A DNA stretch of 64,000 nt from CAWKOH01 sp963851245 (GTDB taxonomy: Bacteria > Actinomycetota > Acidimicrobiia > Acidimicrobiales > Palsa-688), in contig CAWKOH010000012.1 of NCBI GenBank assembly GCA_963851245.1, positions 124,001 through 188,000 on the forward strand, written 5' to 3'. Below, one piece after another: positions 26,100 to 33,268 of the stretch. Each line of letters begins with the position of its first letter. The stretch's first letter is position 1. A program made the position numbers and the translations under genes. A model generated the notes under the pieces. It was not told the DNA's origin. It was given only the letters and a program-made list of their open reading frames with translations, and searched no databases.

Positions 26100-26113
26100 T
26101 TAGGTTAACCTAA
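26100..26113 (-). promoter_or_regulatory. Iron-box-like palindrome at the FTR1 start
   Basis: TTAGGTTAACCTAA is a perfect 14-bp palindrome. Its halves equal the arms of the DtxR/IdeR iron box (TTAGGTT...AACCTAA), but without the usual 5-bp centre. On the minus strand TAACCT lies 6 bp before the start codon, a fitting -10 element for leaderless transcription, with TTTACT about 18 bp upstream. A DtxR-family repressor bound here would block the polymerase. Confidence 0.6.
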
Positions 26114-26167
26114 TAGCTAGGGTGAAGTAAACCGGACCGTGGGAATTAAGCCCTCCAGCCCCGCGTA

Positions 26168-27768
26168 TCAAGCCGAGGCGAGCCGGGCTTCCTCCAGATC
26201 GAGGTCGTGCTCGATGGTGCGCAGGGTTGTGACGCCGATGCGCCCGTCGTTGCGCAGCGCCACCAGGGTCTGACGTTGCAGGGCGATGAGGTCCCGGCGG
26301 ACGGTCAACTCGGACTGGGCGGTCGAGACTGCGTCGCTCTCGAGGTCTTCGTTGTCCGCCGAGGACTCCAGCCGGTGCAAACGGGCCAGGTACTGCGCCC
26401 GCAATCCGTCCGTGATCTCCTCCGGTAGCTCTCCACTCGTGCCCGTCTGGCCGATGTGATCAAGGGCGGCCTGGGTCAACTCGATCCGCGCCTGCCTTTC
26501 CGCCTCGGCCACAGAAGGATGCTCGCGGACGTGCAGCCATCGGACCAGCAAAGGCAGCGTCATGCCCTGACCGACCAGGGTCACGATGATCACCCCGAAC
26601 CCGAGGTAGATGATGTCGTTGCGGCCGGCCAGGGGGTCGCCCGCCTTGGTTGTCGTGGGCACGGCGAGGAAGGCAGCCAGCGTGATGGCCCCCCGCATGC
26701 CCGACCAGCCGAGGATCAGCCGTTCCCGCCACCCGTTCTGGCTCCCTGGCGACCGGCCGGTCGGACGGCCTCTCCGCCCGGGTCGGATCGATCCAGCCGA
26801 ACGCCCACATCCACACCAGGCGCAGCACGACGACGGCCGACACCACCGCCACGTCCGGTCAGCACCAGCCGGCCGAGCGGGCCCCGGGCCTGCACGCTGA
26901 AGGTATGGAATGACAGCCCGACCAGTGACGAACAGGGCGGCGTTGACCAGGAAGACCAGGGTCTCCCAGAAGGCATTCGACTGCAGCCGGCTGCGGGCCG
27001 AGAAGGCCCCGCCGGTGTTGTGCCAGCCCAGGTAGAGCCCCGCTGTAACCGCCGCCAGGACCCCCGAGGCGTGGATCTCCTCGGCCGGGAGGTAAGCGAC
27101 GTAGGCGAGGAGGATCGAACCGGCAATCTCCATCGGCGGGTCATCGATCCGGTTGCGCAACTACGCCCTATGAATCCGACCGCCAGCCCGATGGCGGCTC
27201 CGACCACCGTGGCGTAGACGATGCTTCCAAGCGTGTGGATCACGGAGAACTCTCCCGTGGTGGCGGCGGTCACCGCCTCGGCGTACAGGACCAGCGCGGT
27301 GGCGTCGTTGAACAGCGCTTCGCCCTCCAGGATGGTGAGAAGGCGGCGGGGAAGGCCGATCCGCCTGGCCACACTGGTCGCGGCCGCGGCGTCGGTGGGG
27401 CCGACCGCGGTGCCGAGTACGAACGAGATGGGCCAGGGGAGATGGCCGACCCAGTGGGCCATCGCGGCTACCCCGAGGGCGGTGACGACGACAAGTAGTA
27501 CGGCCAGGGTGCCGATGGAACGGGCGTCGCGACGAAAAGCGGTCGGGGACGACGTGAGGGCGGCGTCGAAAACCAGCAGGGGGAGCAACCCCAGGAGCAC
27601 GACTTCAGGGTGCAGCGAGACGTCCGGGACAAACGGCAGAAACCCGATGATCAGTCCGGCCACGACCAGAACGACGGGCGCCGGGATCCCCACCCGGCGA
27701 AAACGGCCACGGCGAGCAGCGTCGACCGACGCCACGCACAGAACGATCAGGATCTGACCGGAGCTCAC
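26168..27768 (-). pseudogene. CPA1 family Na+/H+ antiporter, interrupted by frameshifts
   Basis: The N-terminal half reads cleanly (LGTAVGPTDAAAATSVARR, LEGEALFNDATALVLY), which is CPA1 exchanger sequence. At about 27160 the frame changes to the one encoding MEIAGSILLAYVAYLPAEEI and ASGVLAAVTAGLYLGWH. Near 26930 it returns to the first frame (VGLSFHTFSVQARGPLG), near 26855 it moves to the third (AVVSAVVVLRLVWMWAF), and near 26745 it returns to the second (WSGMRGAITLAAFLAVP) through to a helical cytoplasmic tail. Read together they form one ordinary antiporter. Four indels within 420 bp mean either decay or uncorrected sequence error. Confidence 0.8.
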
Positions 27769-27833
27769 TCCGGAAATACTGCCCTCTGCCCGTACGGGCC
27801 GGCGCTCGGCGCGTCAGGTCGCGCCGGCAGAGG

Positions 27834-29084
27834 TCAGGATGAGCTTGAAACGGTCTTGCCCGGGATGACGGCGCCGCAGATAGGGTCGGCCCCGGACACC
27901 AGGTGGAAGGTGGTTCCCTGGTATTGGACCACGAAGTAGCAGTTGTCGGGCCCCGATACCTGGCCCCGCTGGTCCATGGCGAAGCTGACCGAGTGGCTGC
28001 CGTACAGGCCGGCCGCGTTGTAACTGGTGATGCCCAGCATGGCGTTGATGAAGGCCGACCGGGTCGGGTTTGAGCCCGCCGCCTTGAGCCCTTGCACGAA
28101 GGCGTCCACCGAGGTGTAGCCGTTGTACTCGGCGAAGGTCGGCAGACCGGTCACACCGGCGTAGGTCGACAGGGCGCTCTGCAAGTGCTGGGTTGCCGTG
28201 GTGTTCAACTCGACCGGCTGGTAAGCAGTGAGGAAGTACACCCCCTGGGCGGCCTGCTCGGCGCCCGGGCCGCCCGAGTTCAGGTCCCCGCCGTAGCCGG
28301 TCGCCAACAGGGGGGCCTTCAGATTGACTCCCTGCTGGCGCAGGCCGGTGATCATGGCGAACTCGGTGTTGGTCTCGATCGACCCGCTGAAAGCGTCGAT
28401 CCCCGCTGACTTCATGGCCAGCACGGCCGGACCCACGTTGGTGCTACCGAACGGGAAGGAGGCATTGAGATAACCGACCTTCAGGCCGGCATCCTGGGCG
28501 GACAGGGCGATAGCTTTGGCGGACTGCGACGAGGACGGAGAGATGTTGTAGCCCACCGACCCCAGGTTGGTGGCCCCGACCAGCTTGTAGAACAGGCCGA
28601 ACTGGCTGTAGACCTTCGAGTAGTCCTGGGTGCCGATGACCGAGAACATGTTGCGGTCGGTGATCCACTCGGTGGAATCGATGGCCGCCCCGACGACGGG
28701 AACCCCCTGCGACGCCAGGTAGGGAGCGGCCGAGAAGAGCAGGGCAGAGCTGGCCAGCACGGCGAAAACATGATCCTGCTCGACCAGCTTCTTGGCCCCC
28801 GATAGGGCCTGGGCGGGCGACGAGCCGGTGTCGACCACGTCGTATTTGATGTTGTAGCCGTCCTTGGCCGCCACCCCCACGCCCGCCTTGATGCCCTTCG
28901 GGAAAGTGACCGAGTTCGTAGACGCGATCCCGGTCAGGTCGGTCAGCACCCCGACCGTGATGGTCTTGCCGCCGCCCGAACTGGACGATCCGCCGCCGGA
29001 AGACTTCGACGAGCTGTTGCATGCAGCTGCGACCATGAGCATCACGGCTGCAACCGCGACTGCCGCCCTACCGCTCTTACCCAT
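27834..29084 (-). CDS. Branched-chain amino acid-type ABC substrate-binding lipoprotein
   Basis: The 416-residue protein begins with a lipoprotein signal peptide ending in a lipobox Cys (AAVMLMVAAACNSSS), followed by a Ser/Gly linker and a periplasmic-binding fold of the LivJ class (TITVGVLTDLTGIAST, GYNIKYDVVDTGSSPAQALSGA, PVVGAAIDSTEWI). It should bind amino acids, amides or similar small solutes. ATG 29084 has a GGGGAGG ribosome-binding site 4 nt upstream. No LivHMGF permease or ATPase genes flank it, so it is an orphan receptor in this window. Confidence 0.88.
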   Translation of the reverse strand: MGKSGRAAVAVAAVMLMVAAACNSSSKSSGGGSSSSGGGKTITVGVLTDLTGIASTNSVTFPKGIKAGVGVAAKDGYNIKYDVVDTGSSPAQALSGAKKLVEQDHVFAVLASSALLFSAAPYLASQGVPVVGAAIDSTEWITDRNMFSVIGTQDYSKVYSQFGLFYKLVGATNLGSVGYNISPSSSQSAKAIALSAQDAGLKVGYLNASFPFGSTNVGPAVLAMKSAGIDAFSGSIETNTEFAMITGLRQQGVNLKAPLLATGYGGDLNSGGPGAEQAAQGVYFLTAYQPVELNTTATQHLQSALSTYAGVTGLPTFAEYNGYTSVDAFVQGLKAAGSNPTRSAFINAMLGITSYNAAGLYGSHSVSFAMDQRGQVSGPDNCYFVVQYQGTTFHLVSGADPICGAVIPGKTVSSSS

Positions 29085-29137
29085 AACGCCTCCCCCTTGA
29101 AGGTCGAGTGAGGCTACCTCACGGACGCTCCATTGAC

Positions 29138-29163
29138 AACTCCTTGACACAACTCCTTGACAC
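29138..29163 (-). repeat. Tandem 13-bp direct repeat upstream of the binding-protein gene
   Basis: The 13-mer AACTCCTTGACAC occurs twice back to back (29138-29150 and 29151-29163), and a third TTGACA lies at 29133-29138. It falls 50-80 bp upstream of the lipoprotein start codon, on the other strand. It could be a regulator-binding array for that gene. There is no plus-strand gene for the TTGACA elements to serve as -35 boxes. Confidence 0.6.
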
Positions 29164-29198
29164 TCTGTGAGCGCGCACGCGGGGCCTGACACGACGAA

Positions 29199-29219
29199 GC
29201 CCCATCGCAAAGATGGGGC
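29199..29219 (-). terminator. Hairpin terminator after tRNA-Pro
   Basis: GCCCCATC (29199-29206) pairs perfectly with GATGGGGC (29212-29219) over a 5-nt loop. It sits 7 bp after the CCA end of the minus-strand tRNA gene. The following T content is weak (TTCGTCGT), so termination may be partly factor-dependent. Confidence 0.6.
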
Positions 29220-29225
29220 CTGACC

Positions 29226-29303
29226 TGGTCGGGAAGGCGGGATTTGAACCCGCGGCCTCAGCGTCCCGAACGCTGCGCGCTAACCAAGCTGCGCTACTTC
29301 CCG
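29226..29303 (-). tRNA. tRNA-Pro (anticodon CGG)
   Basis: Read on the minus strand, the acceptor arms CGGGAAG and CTTCCCG pair fully, the D stem is GCGC/GCGC, the anticodon stem CAGCG/CGCTG encloses loop TTCGGGA with anticodon CGG, and the T arm is GCGGG-TTCAAAT-CCCGC. The discriminator is A and a CCA end is encoded. It decodes the CCG proline codon. Confidence 0.96.
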
Positions 29304-29315
29304 GTCCGGGGGAGT

Positions 29316-29738
29316 CTAGTTGAACGGTACCGCCACGGGCTCTGGGGTGAAGCTGGCGTCGTGCCAGCTACCGCCGGCCAGGAGGGCGCTGACGGCTTTG
29401 CGCAGCCGGATCGGATCGAGCGGCTTGATGATCCAACCTTCGGCTCCGCTCCGGCGGGCCAAGAACACATCGGGGCGACGGTCCAGCACCAGTAACACCG
29501 GGCGCGGCTCGATCCGCCCGGCATCAGATTCGAGTCGCAGGTCGAGGCAGACGGCGATCCCTCCCATGGTCCCGATCTGCATGTCCACGATGGCCAGGTC
29601 GGCGGGCCGAAGGTTCATCTCGTCCCGGACCGCCTCGCCCCGTCGGATCCACCGGACGGTGGTATCGGGGCCTTCGACGACCGACCGGATCTCCTCGTAG
29701 ATATGGGCGGCATCGGCAGCGATCAGGATTTCCGGCAC
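29316..29738 (-). CDS. Single-domain response-regulator receiver
   Basis: The 140-residue protein is a receiver fold with no output domain. LAIVDMQIGTMGGI provides the phosphoacceptor Asp, and EGWIIKPLDP provides the conserved Lys-Pro. The N-terminal acidic pair is reduced (LIAADAA) and the switch Thr/Ser position is Asp (LVLDRRPD), so it is atypical. The start is taken as GTG 29738; sequence further upstream in the frame is antisense to the divergent STAS gene. It lies 72 bp from that STAS gene and next to tRNA-Pro. Confidence 0.75.
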   Translation of the reverse strand: MPEILIAADAAHIYEEIRSVVEGPDTTVRWIRRGEAVRDEMNLRPADLAIVDMQIGTMGGIAVCLDLRLESDAGRIEPRPVLLVLDRRPDVFLARRSGAEGWIIKPLDPIRLRKAVSALLAGGSWHDASFTPEPVAVPFN

Positions 29739-29810
29739 GGGCTGCAGGGTAGCCTCGCCTCGCCAATGGGTACCATCCTTGCGTGGCCTAATGGTGGCCT
29801 GGGAGGTTCC

Positions 29811-30167
29811 GTGCTCACAATCCATCAGGACGAGACGCCGGAAGGGTTTCTCATCTGCCGGCCGGTAGGGGAGCTCGATGCCTTCACGGTGAGCCAGTTC
29901 CGTCAGGCGCTGGCGGAGCTCGCCTCGAGCAAGCGCCTGGTCATCGACATGTCCGGGATCCCGTTCGTGGACTCGGCCGGTCTGGGCGCTCTCATCGGAG
30001 GGATCCGCCGGACTCGCGAATTGGGCGGCGACGTGGCCGTGGCCTGTGATCGCCCCACCCTGGTCCGCCTGCTCCGGACCACCGGCTTTGACCGCATCGT
30101 CACCGTTGCCGAGACTGTCGACGAGGCCATCGCCGCCCTGGCCAAGGACCTGGAGCCCGAGGTCTAG
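29811..30167 (+). CDS. STAS-domain anti-sigma factor antagonist
   Basis: The 118-residue protein is a compact STAS domain: EGFLICRPVGELDAFTVSQF, then LVIDMSGIPFVDSAGLGALIG with the phosphorylatable Ser, then a C-terminal helix. It belongs with SpoIIAA/RsbV-type anti-anti-sigma factors. GTG 29811 is preceded by GGGAGG at 4 nt, a near-ideal ribosome-binding site. Its TAG stop shares the CTAG tetranucleotide with the stop of the convergent ATPase gene. Confidence 0.9.
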   Translation: MLTIHQDETPEGFLICRPVGELDAFTVSQFRQALAELASSKRLVIDMSGIPFVDSAGLGALIGGIRRTRELGGDVAVACDRPTLVRLLRTTGFDRIVTVAETVDEAIAALAKDLEPEV

Positions 30168-31279
30168 GGCGCTAAGCGGGGTGGACGTGGCCCGGGCGTG
30201 GTGTCGAACAGCCACCGCCCCACGGCGCCCAACCCGGCCAGATCGTGGATGTCATCCGACAAGAAAGGCACCCGGATGATCGGCGCCCCCGGCAGGCGGC
30301 TGGCCAGAGCCACGACGTGCTGTTCTTCCCGGGTCGCCACATTGTCCAGGTCACGCAAATTGGTCAACAGTGCGTCGACCCCGGGGGACGCCGCCAACCC
30401 GGGATCCAGCCCCTCCGGCACCGGTCCGAAGTAAGGGAACATGCGGTTGACGACGAGCGCCTCCACTCGCTCGGACGACTGATGCAGGCGGTCGGCGAAG
30501 TAGATCGCTTCCTCCACCGCGTCGCGGCGGGGAGCGGCGATGACCACGAAGGCTGTCTGGGGATCGGCCAGGAGCTGCTGCACCCTCGTGGCCCGGTCTC
30601 GAAAGCCCTGCTCCATGCCCTCGAAGGCGCTGAAGAACGCCATGGCGTCCGCTACTACGGCGCCGCCGACGACCTTTGAGATGGTTCGCAGGAACGTCTG
30701 GGAGGCCATTCCGATGGCCCGCAGGCCGGCCCGGGTCGGGAGCATCAGCAGCCGGAAGATCCTGTTGTTGAGGAACCTGAGTAACCGGTCAGGAGCGTCG
30801 AGGAACTCCAACGCATGCCGGGTCGGAGGCGTGTCCACCACGACGAGGTCGAACCGCCCCTCGCTGTGGAGTTCGTACAGCTTCTCCATCGCCATGTATT
30901 CCTGAGTGCCACCGAGGGCTCCCGAGATGTTTCGGTACAAGCGATTGTCGAGGATGGCCTTGGCTTGCTCATCCGATCCGGCATTGCGGCGGACCACATC
31001 GTCGAAGGTGGTCTTGGTGTCGAGCATCAGGGCCCACAGCTCGCCCCCATCTGACAGCGAGTCTTCGAGGTCGACCTTATGTGGCTCGTTCGTCAATGCT
31101 TCCAGGCCCAGCGCGTCAGCCAGGCGCTTGGCGGGATCGATGGTCACGACGCAGGCCCGCCGCCCCAGCCGCGCTCCTTCCAGAGCGATGGCTGCCGCGG
31201 AAGTGGTCTTGCCCACTCCGCCCGGGCCGGCGCAGATGATGGTCTGCCCCTCGAGGGCGACCCTGGAGAGCGCGCTCAC
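30164..31279 (-). CDS. ArsA/Get3-like anion-transporting ATPase (Rv3680-like)
   Basis: The 371-residue P-loop NTPase has a deviant Walker A of the ArsA type (CAGPGGVGKTTSAAAIALEGA), a switch I region VVTIDPAKRLADALGL and a switch II region VVVDTPPTRHALEFLDAP. It is coupled by ATGA overlap to a second such ATPase upstream. In mycobacteria the pair Rv3679-Rv3680 next to whiB4 forms an anion-transporter-like ATPase complex linked to redox and metabolite stress. A similar heteromer is inferred here. Confidence 0.88.
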   Translation of the reverse strand: MSALSRVALEGQTIICAGPGGVGKTTSAAAIALEGARLGRRACVVTIDPAKRLADALGLEALTNEPHKVDLEDSLSDGGELWALMLDTKTTFDDVVRRNAGSDEQAKAILDNRLYRNISGALGGTQEYMAMEKLYELHSEGRFDLVVVDTPPTRHALEFLDAPDRLLRFLNNRIFRLLMLPTRAGLRAIGMASQTFLRTISKVVGGAVVADAMAFFSAFEGMEQGFRDRATRVQQLLADPQTAFVVIAAPRRDAVEEAIYFADRLHQSSERVEALVVNRMFPYFGPVPEGLDPGLAASPGVDALLTNLRDLDNVATREEQHVVALASRLPGAPIIRVPFLSDDIHDLAGLGAVGRWLFDTTPGPRPPRLAP

Positions 31280-32313
31280 GCCGTCGGCCCTTCCAATTGG
31301 TCGCCGAGGGATCCCGCCAGCGTGATCATCTCGGGCCGCCCGAGTTCTGTTGTGAAGATGTAGGGGATTCTCACCTGCACCAGGGGGAGCACGTTGGCCA
31401 GCCGGGCGACCTGGGCATCTTGGAGTTGCTGGCGCAGGCGTCGGAACTCGGCTGCCCGGCTCAACGCCTCGACGTCAGCCTTCGCGGGCGGGGCGCCGCC
31501 CGCGCTCAGCGCCCCGGCCGCGTCGAGGGGGAGGTCCAGCCGGGGCCACAAGCCGTTCACGACGATCGGAGCCAGCTTGACGCCGGTCCGGTCCTCGAGG
31601 TGGAAGGCGGTATCAGCGGCCTCGTTGACGGGCGTCTCCTCGGGGAGGGTCACAAGCATCACCTGACACCGCTCGGGGTCGGACAAGAGCGCGACGACGT
31701 CCGCCGCCTGCGTGCGAATGGGTCCGACAGCGGCGGCGTCGAGGAGGCCGAAGGCGCTGGCGAGGAACGACACCGCGTGGCCCGCCGCCGGAGCATCGAC
31801 CACGATGAACTCGGGCGCCCCGGGGGCTCCTGACGCGCTCGATGTTTCCAGCTGCTTGACCTTGCCCAGCACCAGGATGTCCTTGATGCCCGGAACTGCG
31901 GTGGCGACCACGTCGAGGGTTCCGGTCGCCGCCAGCCGTTTGGAGAGTCGGCCCAAGCCGTGACCGTCGAGGTACTCGACCAGGGCGTCGTCCGGCGTCA
32001 GCGTCCTCGCCCGGAGCCGGGCCGAGCCCGGCCCGGCTTGCCCCGGCTCGGACAGCACTATCTCCTGATAGCCAAGCTGCTCGTCGCGGTCGAACAACGC
32101 CGTCAATCCGCTCTTGCCTTCGACCTCCACGATCAGCGTGTCGATTCCGGACGCGGCGGCGTGATAGCCGAGGGCTGCGCTTACGGTGGTCTTGCCGACC
32201 CCGCCCTTGCCAGCCACGATCATCACCCGCGCCGGCGGGCGGAACGGTGTCGGATCCACGTCCTTCCCAGTTGTCACTGCGGAGTCGAGAAGCCCGAAGT
32301 TCATGCCCCTCAA
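31276..32313 (-). CDS. ArsA/Get3-like anion-transporting ATPase (Rv3679-like)
   Basis: The 345-residue protein has Walker A VAGKGGVGKTTVSAALGYHAA, followed by LIVEVEGKSGLTALF and a switch II segment EFIVVDAPAAGHAVSFL. It is the first gene of the two-gene ATPase operon and is divergent from whiB, in the order seen for Rv3679-Rv3680 and whiB4 in mycobacteria. Start ATG 32313 is used; ATG 32304 (MNFGLLD) is an alternative. It has the single-NTPase length of bacterial half-size ArsA homologues. Confidence 0.88.
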   Translation of the reverse strand: MRGMNFGLLDSAVTTGKDVDPTPFRPPARVMIVAGKGGVGKTTVSAALGYHAAASGIDTLIVEVEGKSGLTALFDRDEQLGYQEIVLSEPGQAGPGSARLRARTLTPDDALVEYLDGHGLGRLSKRLAATGTLDVVATAVPGIKDILVLGKVKQLETSSASGAPGAPEFIVVDAPAAGHAVSFLASAFGLLDAAAVGPIRTQAADVVALLSDPERCQVMLVTLPEETPVNEAADTAFHLEDRTGVKLAPIVVNGLWPRLDLPLDAAGALSAGGAPPAKADVEALSRAAEFRRLRQQLQDAQVARLANVLPLVQVRIPYIFTTELGRPEMITLAGSLGDQLEGPTA

Positions 32314-32467
32314 GCTGACGCTCAGGTTACTCAGACCTCGCCCTGATGGCAGCAGATGGGAAAGTGCTGGTCAGAACGGGTGGGAATCGAAGATTGCCCC
32401 TTGTCGTACGGGGACGGTGGGGAGTACGTTTCCACTTGACAGCTAGATTCCTTAGGGGGGATCGAAA

Positions 32468-32722
32468 GTGAGTGTGCTGCACGCAGAGGAGCTCTGGCAA
32501 GCTAAGGCGGCTTGTCGCGGTCCGCAGACCTCATTGTTTTTCCCGCCATCTCACTTCGAGCGCAAGGACGACAAAGAGCTTCGGGAATCCCGAGCCAAGG
32601 CCATCTGTGCCACCTGCCCGGTGAAGAGATCCTGCCTGGAGTACGCCGTGAGGATCAAGGAGCCCCACGGCATCTGGGGCGGCCTGAACGAAGTGGAGCG
32701 CCGCTCCCTGCTCCCCCACTGA
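32468..32722 (+). CDS. WhiB family [4Fe-4S] transcriptional regulator
   Basis: The 84-residue protein has the four cluster Cys (KAACRG, then ICATCPVKRSCLEYA) and the turn motif GIWGGLNEVERR. WhiB proteins bind a redox- and NO-sensitive Fe-S cluster and work with the primary sigma factor. GTG 32468 follows a G-rich ribosome-binding stretch. The neighbours (two ArsA-like ATPases and a class A PBP) match those of mycobacterial whiB4, so it is probably orthologous, although it is shorter. Confidence 0.95.
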   Translation: MSVLHAEELWQAKAACRGPQTSLFFPPSHFERKDDKELRESRAKAICATCPVKRSCLEYAVRIKEPHGIWGGLNEVERRSLLPH

Positions 32723-32875
32723 CCCGACTTCTGCCGGTCCGCCGGCAACACGTCTGCGGCTGGAACGCCCGGTAATCTGCCGGAGATGCAGCACTCAGCG
32801 TGGCGCACCCCCGAGGCCGGTGGTTGGCTGCCCCTGCCCCCCGTCGTGCGCGTCCCGACCGGCTAGCCCAACTCG

Positions 32876-33196
32876 ATGACCTGGCTGGCAGTTTGCCGGC
32901 GGCGGGAGATCCCCTCGGATCGAGGCTGGCCGGTCCGAATAGGAGAGAAGTACATCGCCGTCTTCGAGGTCGACGGCGAACTCCGGGCGATCGACAACCA
33001 GTGCCTGCATGTCGGCAACCCGCTCGACGACGGCGCCGTCATCGACGGCTGCGTCGTCTGTCCGTGGCACGGCTGGCGCTACGACCTGAAGACCGGTGAG
33101 CATCTGACCATGTTCGGCCGGCGCCGGGGGGTGAAGACCTATCCGGTGCGGGTCGAGGGTGACGAGGTGTTTGTGCAGGTGGACGAAGGTTTCTGA
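32876..33196 (+). CDS. Rieske-type [2Fe-2S] ferredoxin
   Basis: The 106-residue protein contains both Rieske ligand pairs: CLHVGNPL (C-x-H) and CPWHGWRYDL (C-x2-H), with VFEVDGELRAIDNQ upstream. It is a small soluble electron carrier similar to NirD or oxygenase ferredoxins. It sits alone between whiB and the PBP gene, with no oxygenase nearby, so its electron partner is unknown. Confidence 0.9.
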   Translation: MTWLAVCRRREIPSDRGWPVRIGEKYIAVFEVDGELRAIDNQCLHVGNPLDDGAVIDGCVVCPWHGWRYDLKTGEHLTMFGRRRGVKTYPVRVEGDEVFVQVDEGF

Positions 33197-33268
33197 GTTT
33201 GGAAAACGGCGGCCGCAGCGCCCCTGGCCCCAATCGCGGGGGGTCCATGCGCGAAGCTGGAATCGCAC

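Noticed and set aside
29133..29163. Three TTGACA elements as plus-strand -35 boxes
   Set aside because: No plus-strand gene or suitable -10 element follows; the next plus gene is more than 600 bp away behind a minus-strand tRNA.
32436..32449. TTGACA with TAGATT as a whiB promoter
   Set aside because: The two elements are only 2 bp apart, and no -10 lies at 16-18 bp from TTGACA.
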